Part shown: positions 8,521 to 16,842 of the stretch, in pieces
How the letters are laid out: each line of letters starts with the position of its first letter
Position numbering within the stretch: the first letter of the stretch is position 1
Origin: Kitasatospora sp. SolWspMP-SS2h
GTDB taxonomy: Bacteria; Actinomycetota; Actinomycetes; Streptomycetales; Streptomycetaceae
Assembly: GCF_003259315.1 (NCBI RefSeq)
Contig: NZ_QLLT01000014.1
Span: 124,001 to 188,000, forward strand
Reading direction: 5' to 3'
Length of the DNA: 64,000 bases
Made by a program: the position numbers and the translations under genes
The notes under the pieces: model-generated
The model's database searches: none
What the model was told of the DNA's origin: nothing
Seen by the model: only the letters and a program-made list of their open reading frames with translations

Positions 8521-9519
8521 GTGCCGGAGCAGCCCGAGCCCGGGGTACTGCCGGAGGTGGCCGACTGGCTGCGCCGCCGTTCGTGGACGGCCGCCGACCG
8601 GCCGCTCGACCTGCTGCTGGCCGCCAAGCGCGCCGCCGGGGCGGCCGGCACGGTGAGCGTGGTGCTGCCCGCGCTGGACGAGGAGTCCACCGTCGGCGGG
8701 ATCGTCGCCGCGATCCGGGCCGAGCTGGTCGAGCGCGTCCCCCTGGTGGACGAGCTGGTGGTGGTCGACTCCGGCTCGCGGGACGGCACCGCCGCCGTGG
8801 CGGCCGCGGCCGGCGCCCGGGTGGTGCACCGCGACGCGCTGCTGCCCCGGCTGCCCGCCGAGCCCGGCAAGGGCGAGGTGCTGTGGCGCTCGCTGCTCGC
8901 CACCAGCGGCGCGATCGTCTGCTTCGTCGACGCCGACCTGCGCGAGTTCGACCCGGCGTTCGTCTCCGGCATCATCGGCCCGCTGCTCACCGATCCCGAC
9001 CTGCACCTGGTCAAGGCCATGTACGACCGGCCGTTCGAGGCCGACGGCGCCGTCGTACCGGCCGGCGGCGGCCGGGTCACCGAACTGGTCGCCCGCCCGC
9101 TGCTCAGCCTGCACTGGCCGCAGCTCGCGGGCTTCGTCCAGCCGCTCGGCGGCGAGTACGCGGCCCGCCGCGGCCTGCTGGAGCGGCTGCCCTTCCCGAC
9201 CGGCTACGGCGTCGAGCTCGGCCTGCTGGTGGACGCCCTGGAGCTGGCCGGGCTGGACGCGCTGGCCCAGGTCGACGTGGGCGTGCGGCACCACCGGCAC
9301 CAGGACGGCCAGGCCCTCGGCCGGATGGCCGCCACCATCTACCGCACCGCCCTGGAGCGGCTGGACCGCGCCCACCGCCTCAAGGCCGACCCCGACCTGG
9401 TCCGCCCGCTGCTCACCCAGTACACCCGCACCCCGGCCGGTTTCGCCCCCCGCACCCACCCCGTCCCGGCCACCGAACGCCCCCCGATGGCGACCGTCCC
9501 CGAGTACCGCGACCGCTGA
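8521..9519 (+). CDS. gpgS: Glucosyl-3-phosphoglycerate synthase
   Basis: 332 residues, GT81 family. It transfers glucose from a nucleotide sugar to 3-phosphoglycerate, the first step to glucosylglycerate. LPALDEE (49-55) and VDADL (D137 and D139, the DxD metal site) are visible, with the C-terminal LGGEYAARRGLLERLPFPTG segment typical of GpgS. The GTG at 8521 follows GGGAG by six bases; the longer frame upstream is unlikely because it would run through the thrC leader. Near otsA and otsB, it suggests a compatible-solute cluster. No gpgP phosphatase is visible beside it. Confidence 0.9.
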   Translation: MPEQPEPGVLPEVADWLRRRSWTAADRPLDLLLAAKRAAGAAGTVSVVLPALDEESTVGGIVAAIRAELVERVPLVDELVVVDSGSRDGTAAVAAAAGARVVHRDALLPRLPAEPGKGEVLWRSLLATSGAIVCFVDADLREFDPAFVSGIIGPLLTDPDLHLVKAMYDRPFEADGAVVPAGGGRVTELVARPLLSLHWPQLAGFVQPLGGEYAARRGLLERLPFPTGYGVELGLLVDALELAGLDALAQVDVGVRHHRHQDGQALGRMAATIYRTALERLDRAHRLKADPDLVRPLLTQYTRTPAGFAPRTHPVPATERPPMATVPEYRDR

Positions 9520-9626
9520 CCGCCCGGCCCGGTCGGCGCGGTCCGCAGGCCCCGTCCCCCACTGTTCACCTGCCACGGGCCGCGCCGAGTGGTTTGGTCC
9601 GGTGATCGCACGGCAAGGTTGGCTGT

Positions 9627-11093
9627 ATGGCCGATCACGTGTCCGAACGCTCCCAGCAGTCCGGAGCCGCCCCGATCCTGGTGGCCTCCAACCGCGGCCC
9701 GGTGTCCTTCCGCACGGAGGACGACGGCGCGCTGACCCTCCGCAGAGGCGGCGGCGGCCTGGTCTCCGGGCTCTCCGCCATCGACGACCCGAACGCGGTC
9801 TGGGTCTGCGCCGCGCTCTCCGACGCCGACCGCACCGCCGCCCGGCAGGCCCCCGACGGGCGCCTCGACCGGGCCGGCCACGACGTCGGCGGACAGGCCG
9901 TCCGGATGCTGGACATCGATCCGGAGACCTTCGCCCGCGCCTACAACGGCGTCGCGAACTCCACCCTCTGGTTCGTCCACCACCTGCTCTACCAGACGCC
10001 CGTGCAGCCCGCCTTCGACGCCGACTTCCGCACCGAGTGGGACGCCTACCGGGCGTACAACACCGCCTTCGCCGAGGCCCTCGCCGCCGAGGCCGCCCCC
10101 GGCGCGGCCGTCCTGGTGCAGGACTACCACCTCTCGCTGGCCCCCGCGCTGCTCCGGGAACTCCGCCCCGACCTGCGGATCGGCCACTTCTCGCACACCC
10201 CCTGGGCCCCGCCGGACTACTACCGGCTGCTGCCCGACGACGTCGCCGCCGCCGTCCTCGAAGGCATCCTCGGCGCCGACCGGGCCGCCTTCCTCACCCG
10301 CCGCTGGGCGCTCGCCTTCGCCGACTGCTGCGAGGCCCTGCTCGGCGCGCGCGTCGACCGCGAGGCGCTGACCGTCACGCACGCCGGCCGCACCACCCGG
10401 CTGGGCGTGCACGGCCTCGGCGCCGACGGCGAGTTCCTGCGCGAACGCGCCCACCGGCCCGACGTCGACGAGCGCCTCGCCGCCCTGCGCGCGGCCGTCG
10501 GCGACCGGCGCACCATCGTCCGGGTCGACCGCACCGAACTCAGCAAGAACATCGTCCGCGGCCTGCTCGCCTACCGGCACCTGCTGCGCACCCGCCCCGA
10601 GTGGCTCGGCAACGTCGTCCACATCGCCTTCGCCTACCCCTCGCGCACCGACCTCGCCGAGTACCGCGACTACACCGCCGCCGTGCGGCGCGTCGCCGAG
10701 GAGGTCAACGCCGAGTTCGGCACCGACGACTGGCAGCCGGTCCTGCTGCACGTCGACGACGACTTCCCGCGCTCGCTGGCCGCCTACCGGCTCGCCGACG
10801 TCGCCCTGGTCAACCCGATCCGCGACGGCATGAACCTGGTCGCCAAGGAGGTCCCGGTCGTCTCCGACCGGGGCTGCGCCCTCGTGCTGTCCCGCGAGGC
10901 CGGTGCCCACGCGGAGCTCGCCGAGGACGCGATCACCGTCAACCCCTTCGACGTGGTCGCCACCGCCGACGCCCTCGCCGAGGCGCTCGCGATGCCCGCC
11001 GCCGAACGCGCCGACCGCAGCAAGCGCCTCGCCGCCGCGGCCACCACCCTGCCGCCCCAGCAGTGGTTCCTGGACCAGCTCAAGGCCCTCTGA
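9627..11093 (+). CDS. otsA: Trehalose-6-phosphate synthase
   Basis: 488 residues, GT20. It makes trehalose 6-phosphate from a nucleotide glucose and glucose 6-phosphate. Motifs: SNRGPVSF near the N-terminus, GGGGLVSGL, VQDYHLSLAP, HTPWAPPDYYRLLP, RVDRTELSKNI and IRDGMNLVAKE (donor-binding loop). The SNRGP and PWAPPDY variants (instead of SNRLP and PFP) mark the actinobacterial subgroup. The ATG at 9627 has only a weak AAGG upstream. otsB lies convergent immediately downstream, separated by a hairpin. Confidence 0.92.
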   Translation: MADHVSERSQQSGAAPILVASNRGPVSFRTEDDGALTLRRGGGGLVSGLSAIDDPNAVWVCAALSDADRTAARQAPDGRLDRAGHDVGGQAVRMLDIDPETFARAYNGVANSTLWFVHHLLYQTPVQPAFDADFRTEWDAYRAYNTAFAEALAAEAAPGAAVLVQDYHLSLAPALLRELRPDLRIGHFSHTPWAPPDYYRLLPDDVAAAVLEGILGADRAAFLTRRWALAFADCCEALLGARVDREALTVTHAGRTTRLGVHGLGADGEFLRERAHRPDVDERLAALRAAVGDRRTIVRVDRTELSKNIVRGLLAYRHLLRTRPEWLGNVVHIAFAYPSRTDLAEYRDYTAAVRRVAEEVNAEFGTDDWQPVLLHVDDDFPRSLAAYRLADVALVNPIRDGMNLVAKEVPVVSDRGCALVLSREAGAHAELAEDAITVNPFDVVATADALAEALAMPAAERADRSKRLAAAATTLPPQQWFLDQLKAL

Positions 11094-11106
11094 ACGCACG
11101 ACCCGG

Positions 11107-11154
11107 ACGCACGGCGTACGCGAAAACGCACGTGAACGCACGGCGTACGCGAAA
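11107..11154. repeat. Two exact 19-bp direct repeats after otsA
   Basis: ACGCACGGCGTACGCGAAA occurs at 11107-11125 and 11136-11154 in the short gap between otsA and the terminator. Origin unknown; possibly a local duplication. Confidence 0.85.
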
Positions 11155-11155
11155 C

Positions 11156-11190
11156 CGGGGGCGCGGGCGGGAGAGCCCGCCGCGCCCCCG
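11156..11190. terminator. Bidirectional terminator between otsA and otsB
   Basis: CGGGGGCGCG pairs with CGCGCCCCCG, and after one bulged G a further GCGGG/CCCGC closes around an AGAG loop. It lies between two convergent genes. Confidence 0.8.
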
Positions 11191-11207
11191 CCGGTGCGCG
11201 CCCCCTG

Positions 11208-12053
11208 CTACCGCAGCAGCTCGGTGAGCCCGTTCAGCAGGTCGACGATCCCGGCCGGCCCCGCCACCACCAGGTCGGCGCGCTCGGCGAGTTCGGCGAC
11301 CGGCGGCTCGCCGGTGACGGGCCCGCTGCACACCAGCAGGCCGGGACGGCCGGCCGCCCGGCGGGCGGCGACCTCCGCGTAGGCGGCGAGGTCGCCGAGG
11401 TCGTCGCCGGCGAAGAGGACCGGGCCCGCGTCCCGCTCGGCCAGGAAGTCGCGCAGGGCGACCCCCTTGTCGATCCCCGGCGGGCGCAGTTCGACGACCA
11501 TCCGGCCGGGCTCGACGACCAGCCCGTGCCGCCGCGCCAGCTCGCCGAGCGGGCCGCGCAGCCGCTCCAGCAGCGCGTCCGGCTCGGGGGCGCGCCGGGT
11601 GTGGACGGCCAGCGCGCGCTCCTTGTCCTCCACGAAGGTGCCCTCGGGCGCGCCCAGCTCCCGCAGCAGCGCGGGGAGTTCGTGCCGGACGGCGGCCACC
11701 CCGGGCGGGGGCGGGGCGGCGGTGACGGCGTCGGTGCGGGCGTCCCAGCGTTCGGCGCCGTAGTGGCCGAGGACGGTGAGGTGCTCCAGGCCGGGGGCGC
11801 CGGCGAAGCCGCCGTAGGCGGCGGCGGTCGCGGCCGGGCGCCCGGTGACCACGACGACCGCGCCGATCAGCGGGGCGAGCGCGGAGAGGGCGGGTACGAC
11901 GCCCGGATGGGCGCGGGCCCGCTCGGGGTCGGCGACGATCGGGGCGAGCGTGCCGTCGAAGTCGAGCCCCACCACGGCGGACTTCGGGTCGGCGAGCAGG
12001 CCCGCCAGTCCGGTCCGCCCTGCCTCGGTCGTGATCTGTTCGGCGATTCCCAT
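11208..12053 (-). CDS. otsB: Trehalose-6-phosphate phosphatase
   Basis: 281 residues, HAD superfamily. The catalytic DFDGTLAPI, the VVTGRP motif II and FAGDDLGDLAAY motif IV are visible. It dephosphorylates trehalose 6-phosphate made by OtsA. The ATG at 12053 is the only plausible start. A DUF3263 gene lies 71 bases upstream on the same strand. Confidence 0.92.
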   Translation of the reverse strand: MGIAEQITTEAGRTGLAGLLADPKSAVVGLDFDGTLAPIVADPERARAHPGVVPALSALAPLIGAVVVVTGRPAATAAAYGGFAGAPGLEHLTVLGHYGAERWDARTDAVTAAPPPPGVAAVRHELPALLRELGAPEGTFVEDKERALAVHTRRAPEPDALLERLRGPLGELARRHGLVVEPGRMVVELRPPGIDKGVALRDFLAERDAGPVLFAGDDLGDLAAYAEVAARRAAGRPGLLVCSGPVTGEPPVAELAERADLVVAGPAGIVDLLNGLTELLR

Positions 12054-12124
12054 GCCCCGACGCTACCCGCCGACGGGGGTGGGCAGCCCTCCCGAGGGCT
12101 CACGGCCGGGCGTCGCGCCGGGGC

Positions 12125-12355
12125 TCACTGCCGGGCGTCGCGCCGCGCCTGCCGGACCCGGCGCAGCCGGTTGACCAGGACCGGGTCGTGGGCGAGCGCC
12201 TCGGTCCGGTCGAGCAGGGCGTTGAGCAGCTGGTAGTAGCGGGTGGCGGAGATGCCGAGCTCCTGCCGGATCGCCTGCTCCTTGGCGCCCGCGGTCCGCC
12301 ACGCGCGGGCTTCCAGGGCGAGCACCGCCCGGTCGCGTTCGGTCAGTTCGGCCAT
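12125..12355 (-). CDS. DUF3263 small DNA-binding-like protein
   Basis: 76 residues: MAELTERDRAVLALEARAWR, then AIRQELGISATRYYQLLNAL, a helix-turn-helix-like segment. DUF3263 is an actinobacterial family of small proteins, unstudied as far as I know, resembling sigma-region or HTH fragments. A TAGCCT -10-like hexamer lies close upstream of the ATG, so the transcript may be leaderless. Imperfect direct repeats (GGGCTCAC-GCCGGGCGTCGCGCC) lie just beyond the stop. Confidence 0.8.
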   Translation of the reverse strand: MAELTERDRAVLALEARAWRTAGAKEQAIRQELGISATRYYQLLNALLDRTEALAHDPVLVNRLRRVRQARRDARQ

Positions 12356-12413
12356 GTGTCCAGGCTATGCCCCGGAACCGTCAGCCCCGCCCCCGCGCCG
12401 CCGGCCCCGTCCG

Positions 12414-13676
12414 TCAGCCCTGGCGGGCCTTGGCGGCCTCCGCGACGGCGGCGGTCTGGAGGTCGCCGAGCACCTGCTCGCCGCCGGACTTCACGGCCTT
12501 GCCCATCTGCTGCTTGATCATGCTGCTGACCTTGTCCCAGGACGGGTCGCCGTAGGGGTAGAAGCTGGCGGTGGGCAGGTTCTGCAGGAACTGCGCGAGG
12601 TCCTGGTGGGCGGGGTTGGCGGACATGTCGTCGAGGGTGTCCTGGGTGACCGGGAGCAGGTTGTACTCCTCGTCGAAGGCCAGGGTGTTCTGCTTGGAGA
12701 GGGTGAAGTTCAGGAACTTCTTGATCTCCGCCCGGTGCCCGTTGGCCTTAAAGGCCATCAGCCAGTCGGCCACGCCGAAGGCGACCTCCTTGACCTCCTT
12801 GCTCCGGCGCGGGACCGCGGCGGTGCCGTACTGGACGCCGGCGTCGGTCGCGGCCTTGATCAGCCCGGGGTGGCCGTTGAGCATGGCGACCTGGCCCTTG
12901 GCGAAGGCGGCGAAGGCGTCCTTCCGGTTGACCTGGCCGGGGTCGTCGTAGGTCAGGCCCCGGTCGACCAGGTTGGTGCGCAGCCACTTGAAGGTGTCGC
13001 GGTTCTGCTGGCTGTCGATGGTGTAGTTGCCGACGCTGTCGGAGAGTTCGCCGCCGCCGCTCATCGTCCAGATCATCGACTCGGCCTGGGCCTCCTCGGG
13101 TCCGAGCGGCAGCGCGTAGGGGGTGACGCCCGGGACCTTGCTCTTGATCAGGTCGGCGTCCTTGCGCAGGTCGTCCCAGGTGACGGGCGGGGCGGTGATG
13201 CCGGCCTTCTCGAAGATGGTCTTGTTGTAGACGAACACCCGGCTGGAGGAGATGAACGGGATGCCGTACTGGCTGCCGAGCACCTGGCCGGCCTTGCTGA
13301 ACGAGCTCAGCAGGTTGGCCTGCGCCTCCATGGAGAGCACGTCGCCGACGGGGTAGAGCCGGTCGGCGGCGACCTGGTCGGCGAAGCCGCCGGTCTGCAC
13401 GATGTCGGGGGTCCTGCCCTTGGCGATCAGGTCGCCGACGTGCTTGTCGATGTCGTCCCAGGAGACCACGTCGACGCGCACCTTGACGCCGGAGTTGGCC
13501 GCCTCGAAGTCCCGGGCCACCTTGTTCCAGTAGACGCTGCCGCTGTTGGAGGCGTCGGTGCCGTAGTCGGCCGCGACCAGGTCGAGCGTCACGTCGCCCC
13601 CGCCGGACAGGACGCCGCAGCCGGCCAGCAGCAGGCATCCGACGAGGGGCAGGGGGAGCAGCGCTGATCGCTTCAC
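12414..13676 (-). CDS. ABC transporter sugar-binding lipoprotein
   Basis: 420 residues, family 1 extracellular solute-binding protein. A signal peptide ends in a lipobox, LLAGC (Cys20), so the mature protein should be membrane-anchored outside the cell. It resembles sugar-binding proteins (TPDIVQTGGFADQVAADRLYPV, WDDLRKDADLIKSK). No permease or ATPase genes are adjacent, so it must use a transporter encoded elsewhere, perhaps with the shared ATPase MsiK. GTG start. A strong dre (14 of 16) lies about 55 bases upstream, and nagK/nagA-type genes are nearby, suggesting an aminosugar or chitin-derived ligand. The position matches an orphan binding protein beside nagKA in S. coelicolor (recalled). 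Confidence 0.9.
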   Translation of the reverse strand: MKRSALLPLPLVGCLLLAGCGVLSGGGDVTLDLVAADYGTDASNSGSVYWNKVARDFEAANSGVKVRVDVVSWDDIDKHVGDLIAKGRTPDIVQTGGFADQVAADRLYPVGDVLSMEAQANLLSSFSKAGQVLGSQYGIPFISSSRVFVYNKTIFEKAGITAPPVTWDDLRKDADLIKSKVPGVTPYALPLGPEEAQAESMIWTMSGGGELSDSVGNYTIDSQQNRDTFKWLRTNLVDRGLTYDDPGQVNRKDAFAAFAKGQVAMLNGHPGLIKAATDAGVQYGTAAVPRRSKEVKEVAFGVADWLMAFKANGHRAEIKKFLNFTLSKQNTLAFDEEYNLLPVTQDTLDDMSANPAHQDLAQFLQNLPTASFYPYGDPSWDKVSSMIKQQMGKAVKSGGEQVLGDLQTAAVAEAAKARQG

Positions 13677-13730
13677 GGGGGTACCGCCTTCAGGAGGGTG
13701 ACAGCGGCGACCCTGGCAGCTACCGCGCGC

Positions 13731-13746
13731 AGTGGTCCAGACCTGT
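13731..13746 (-). promoter_or_regulatory. Candidate DasR-responsive element upstream of the binding-protein gene
   Basis: AGTGGTCCAGACCTGT matches the dre consensus A(C/G)TGGTCTAGACCA(G/C)T at 14 of 16 positions. It lies 55 bases upstream of the GTG start, between that gene and the DeoR gene. DasR is the GntR-family GlcNAc-responsive repressor of Streptomyces. Confidence 0.75.
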
Positions 13747-13860
13747 AGGGACGGAAGTTATCGAAGTGTCAGATCCCGTTGCGCCCCGCGCAACGCCGGT
13801 GCCTCCCGCGTCCGGTATCCGGACGGCGGGGTCGCCGACGTGCGTGGGCCGCCCGGGCGT

Positions 13861-14649
13861 TCAGGCCGTCAGGACGGCGATCCCGGCGTCGGCGAAGGCG
13901 TCCGCCAGCTCCTGCGGCACCTGGCTGTCGGTGACCAGGGTGTCGACCGCCTCCAGGCCGCAGATCCGGGCGAAGGCGCGGTGGCCCAGCTTGGAGGAGT
14001 CGGCGGCCACCACCACCCGCCGGGCCCGCTCGGCGAGCAGCCGGTTGACCGCCGCCTCGCCCTCGTGGTGGGCGGTCGCGCCGTGCTCGGTGTCGAGCCC
14101 GTCCACGCCCAGCACCGCGGTGTCCAGGGCGAGTTCGCCGAGCACCTGGGCCGCCAGCGGGCCGATCAGCTCGTACGACTGGGGGCGGGCGACGCCGCCG
14201 GTGACCACGATCTTCACCTGCGGACGGACCGTCAGCTCGTTGGCGATGTTGAGCGCGTTGGTGACCACGGTGAGGCTCTGGCCGCCCTCGGGGTGCTCGG
14301 CCAGGTCGGACCGGACGGCCAGCGCCCGGGCCACCTCGGTGGTGGTGGTGCCGCCATTGAGGCCGACCACCTCGCCGGGGGCGATCAGGCCGGCCACCAG
14401 GGAGCCGATCCGCTGCTTGGCGTCGGCGTTGCGGGCGGTCTTGTAGCGCAGCGGCAGGTCGTAGGAGACGCTGTGGGCCACCGCGCCGCCGCGGGTGCGG
14501 GTGAGCATCTGCTGGCGGGCCAGCTGGTCGAGGTCGCGGCGGATGGTCGCGGCCGAGACGTCCAGCGCGTCGGCCGCCTCCTCGACGTCCAGCTTGCCGT
14601 GCTCGGCCAGCAACTCCAGTAGCGCGTTCCACCGTTCGTACCTCGACAC
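13861..14649 (-). CDS. DeoR family transcriptional regulator
   Basis: 262 residues. The N-terminal HTH lies in HGKLDVEEAADALDVSAATIRRDLDQLARQ, followed by the DeoR C-terminal sensor (GEVVGLNGGTTTTEVARAL, VVVAADSSKLGHRAF), which usually binds a phosphosugar. The GTG start at 14649 has GGGAGGAG six bases upstream; the longer frame lacks such a site. Divergent from the SIS-domain gene, with palindromic TTGCGCA operators between. It likely represses the downstream SIS-ROK-NagA-aldolase genes, as AgaR does in enterobacteria. It sits in the same orientation upstream of the binding-protein gene. Confidence 0.9.
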   Translation of the reverse strand: MSRYERWNALLELLAEHGKLDVEEAADALDVSAATIRRDLDQLARQQMLTRTRGGAVAHSVSYDLPLRYKTARNADAKQRIGSLVAGLIAPGEVVGLNGGTTTTEVARALAVRSDLAEHPEGGQSLTVVTNALNIANELTVRPQVKIVVTGGVARPQSYELIGPLAAQVLGELALDTAVLGVDGLDTEHGATAHHEGEAAVNRLLAERARRVVVAADSSKLGHRAFARICGLEAVDTLVTDSQVPQELADAFADAGIAVLTA

Positions 14650-14725
14650 CGTCCGCTCCTCCCGCACTCGCCCGTACGCTCCGCGCCCGGTCGGGAAAGC
14701 TTTGCACACCTCTCCCCCCTCCCAC

Positions 14726-14786
14726 TCATTGCGCAATGATGCTTGAAACGGCTATAAATCAATCAGCTTTGCGCACTCAATGCGCA
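14726..14786. promoter_or_regulatory. Predicted DeoR operator region with repeated TTGCGCA
   Basis: A perfect 14-bp palindrome TCATTGCGCAATGA (14726-14739) is followed by TTGCGCA (14769-14775) and ATGCGCA (14780-14786). The repeats lie between the divergent DeoR and SIS genes. Repeated short half-sites of this type are usual for DeoR-family repressors. Confidence 0.7.
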
Positions 14787-14817
14787 GTCCAGCCGGCCGC
14801 CGAAGGAGTCCGCACCC

Positions 14818-15741
14818 ATGTCGCAGCACCTGTCCCTGACCGACGAGGAGATCGCCACCCAGCCCGGGAACTGGCGCGCCGCCGCGGCGCTGGCGGCGAG
14901 CGGCCCGGCCGGCCTGCCGCGGCGCGGCGAGCGGGTGGCCGTGGTGGGCTGCGGCACCTCCTGGTTCATGGCCCAGGCGTACGCCGCCCTGCGCGAGGCC
15001 GGCGGCCACGGCGAGACCGACGCCTTCGCCGCCTCCGAGTTCCCGCACCGGCGCCGCTACGACCGGGTGCTGGCGATCACCCGCTCCGGCACCACCACCG
15101 AGGTGCTGCGGCTGCTGGCCGCCACCGGCCTGCCGAGCACCGCGATCACCGCCTGCGTGGACCAGCCGGTGGCGGCGACCGCCGACCACCTGGTCGACCT
15201 GGGCTTCGCCGACGAGCGCTCGGTGGTGCAGACCCGCTTCGCCACCACCGCGCTGGCCCTGCTCCGGGCCCACCTGGAGTGCGAGGACGCCCTCCCGGCC
15301 GGGGTCGCCCCCGTCGACCGGGCCGCCGCGGACGCCGAGCGGGCGGTGGCCTGGCAGGTGCCGCGGGAGCTGGTGGAGCTGGAGCAGATCTCCTTCCTCG
15401 GCGCGGGCTGGACCAACGGCCTGGCCCAGGAGGCCGGGCTGAAGATGCGCGAGGCCGCGCTCGCCTGGACCGAGGCGTACCCGGCGATGGAGTACCGGCA
15501 CGGGCCGATCTCGATCACCGCCCCGGGCCGGGCCGCCTGGATGTTCGGCGCGCTGCCCGCGGGCCTGGCGGACGAGGTCGGCGCGGTCGGCGGCCGGCTG
15601 GTGGCCGACTCCGGAGCGGACGGCCTGGACCCGCTGGCCGACCTGGTCCGGGTGCACCGGCTGGCGGTCGCGCTGGCCGGGCACCGCGGCCTGAACCCGG
15701 ACGAGCCGCGCAACCTGACCCGCTCGATCGTGCTCGGCTGA
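14818..15741 (+). CDS. SIS-domain sugar-phosphate deaminase/isomerase (NagB-II/AgaS-like)
   Basis: 307 residues with two SIS repeats: VAVVGCGTSWFMAQAYAAL, then ITRSGTTTEVLRLL, then a second lobe with FLGAGWTNGLAQEAGLKMREA and the C-terminal LNPDEPRNLTRSIVLG. No glutaminase domain is present, so it is not a GlmS. The C-terminal motif suits NagB-II/AgaS enzymes, which deaminate glucosamine or galactosamine 6-phosphate to a ketose phosphate. GAAGGAG precedes the ATG. It is divergent from the DeoR gene and just upstream of the ROK-NagA genes. Another possibility is a SIS dehydratase acting on GlcNAc 6-phosphate. Confidence 0.82.
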   Translation: MSQHLSLTDEEIATQPGNWRAAAALAASGPAGLPRRGERVAVVGCGTSWFMAQAYAALREAGGHGETDAFAASEFPHRRRYDRVLAITRSGTTTEVLRLLAATGLPSTAITACVDQPVAATADHLVDLGFADERSVVQTRFATTALALLRAHLECEDALPAGVAPVDRAAADAERAVAWQVPRELVELEQISFLGAGWTNGLAQEAGLKMREAALAWTEAYPAMEYRHGPISITAPGRAAWMFGALPAGLADEVGAVGGRLVADSGADGLDPLADLVRVHRLAVALAGHRGLNPDEPRNLTRSIVLG

Positions 15742-15865
15742 CCCCGGCACACCCCCGTCCGGGGCCCCACCGGCCGCACCGCGGGTCACGGCCCCGCCAC
15801 GCAAACCCCCCAGGAGACGGCAAAGAGCGATAAACCTCACCTCTCAGGACCAGAGCAATCGAGCA

Positions 15866-15881
15866 ACTGGACTAGACCTCT
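15866..15881 (+). promoter_or_regulatory. Candidate DasR-responsive element upstream of nagK
   Basis: ACTGGACTAGACCTCT matches the dre consensus ACTGGTCTAGACCAGT at 13 of 16 positions. It lies about 30 bases upstream of the GTG start, followed by a partial second half-site CTTAGACCC. nagKA is an established DasR target in S. coelicolor. Confidence 0.7.
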
Positions 15882-15909
15882 TAGACCCGGCCAAGGGAAA
15901 CTGTCCCCC

Positions 15910-16842
15910 GTGAAGCACGTCATCGCACTCGATGTAGGCGGCACCGGCATGAAGGCCGCGCTGGTCGCCCAGGACGGCTCCGTGCTGTTCGAAGCACGCC
16001 GACCGACCGGGCGGGAGCACGGCCCCGACGCCGTCGTCGCCACCATCCTCGACTTCGCCGCCGACCTGGCGCGGGAGGGCCGCACCCGGTTCGGTGCCGC
16101 CCCCCTCGCGGCGGGCGTCGCCGTGCCGGGGACGATCGACGAGGGGAACGGGATCGCGGTCTTCTCCGCCAACCTCGGCTGGCGGGACCTGCCGATGCGC
16201 AAGCTGCTCGGCGAGCGCCTCGGCGGCATCCCGGTCGCCCTCGGCCACGACGTCCGCTCCGGCGGGCTCGCCGAGGGCCGGATCGGCGCCGGGCGGGGGG
16301 TCGACCGCTTCCTGTTCATCGCGCTGGGCACCGGCATCGCCGGGGCGATCGGCATCCACGGCTCCATCGAGGCCGGCGCCCACGGCTACGGCGGCGAGAT
16401 CGGCCACGTGGTGGTCCGCCCCGGCGGCCCGCTGTGCGGCTGCGGCGCCCGCGGCTGCCTGGAGACCCTGGCCTCGGCCTCTGCGGTCTCCCGGGCCTGG
16501 GCCGCCGCCAGCGGCGACCCGGAGGCCGACGCCGCCGCCTGCGCGAGCGCCGTCGACGCCGGCGACCCGCGGGCGGCCGAGGTCTGGCAGGAGGCGGTGG
16601 ACGCGCTCGCCGACGGCATCGCGCTGGCCCAGAGCCTGCTCGACCCGTCCACGGTGATCGTCGGCGGCGGGCTGGCCGAGGCGGGCGACACGCTCTTCAC
16701 GCCGCTGCGCGCCGCGGTGACCGGGCGCCTGACCTTCCAGATGCCCCCGGAGGTCGTTCCGGCCATGCTCAAAGACACCGCCGCGTCCCTGGGCGCCGGC
16801 TTGCTCGCCTGGGATCTGCTCTCCATGGAGGTGACCGCGTGA
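15910..16842 (+). CDS. nagK: ROK family sugar kinase, probable N-acetylglucosamine kinase
   Basis: 310 residues. The phosphate-binding DVGGTGMK lies at the N-terminus (D8), and the ROK zinc motif is visible as H166 and C176-G-C178-GARG-C183. No HTH domain, so a kinase rather than a repressor. With nagA translationally coupled behind it, the likely reaction is ATP-dependent phosphorylation of GlcNAc taken up by an ABC transporter. GTG start with AAGGGA 11 bases upstream. The stop overlaps the nagA start by four bases (GTGA). The dre predicts induction by glucosamine 6-phosphate through DasR. Confidence 0.87.
   Translation: MKHVIALDVGGTGMKAALVAQDGSVLFEARRPTGREHGPDAVVATILDFAADLAREGRTRFGAAPLAAGVAVPGTIDEGNGIAVFSANLGWRDLPMRKLLGERLGGIPVALGHDVRSGGLAEGRIGAGRGVDRFLFIALGTGIAGAIGIHGSIEAGAHGYGGEIGHVVVRPGGPLCGCGARGCLETLASASAVSRAWAAASGDPEADAAACASAVDAGDPRAAEVWQEAVDALADGIALAQSLLDPSTVIVGGGLAEAGDTLFTPLRAAVTGRLTFQMPPEVVPAMLKDTAASLGAGLLAWDLLSMEVTA

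Noticed and set aside
12098-12145. 22-bp direct repeat between otsB and the DUF3263 gene
   Set aside because: A local duplication of GC-rich sequence; no sign of function.
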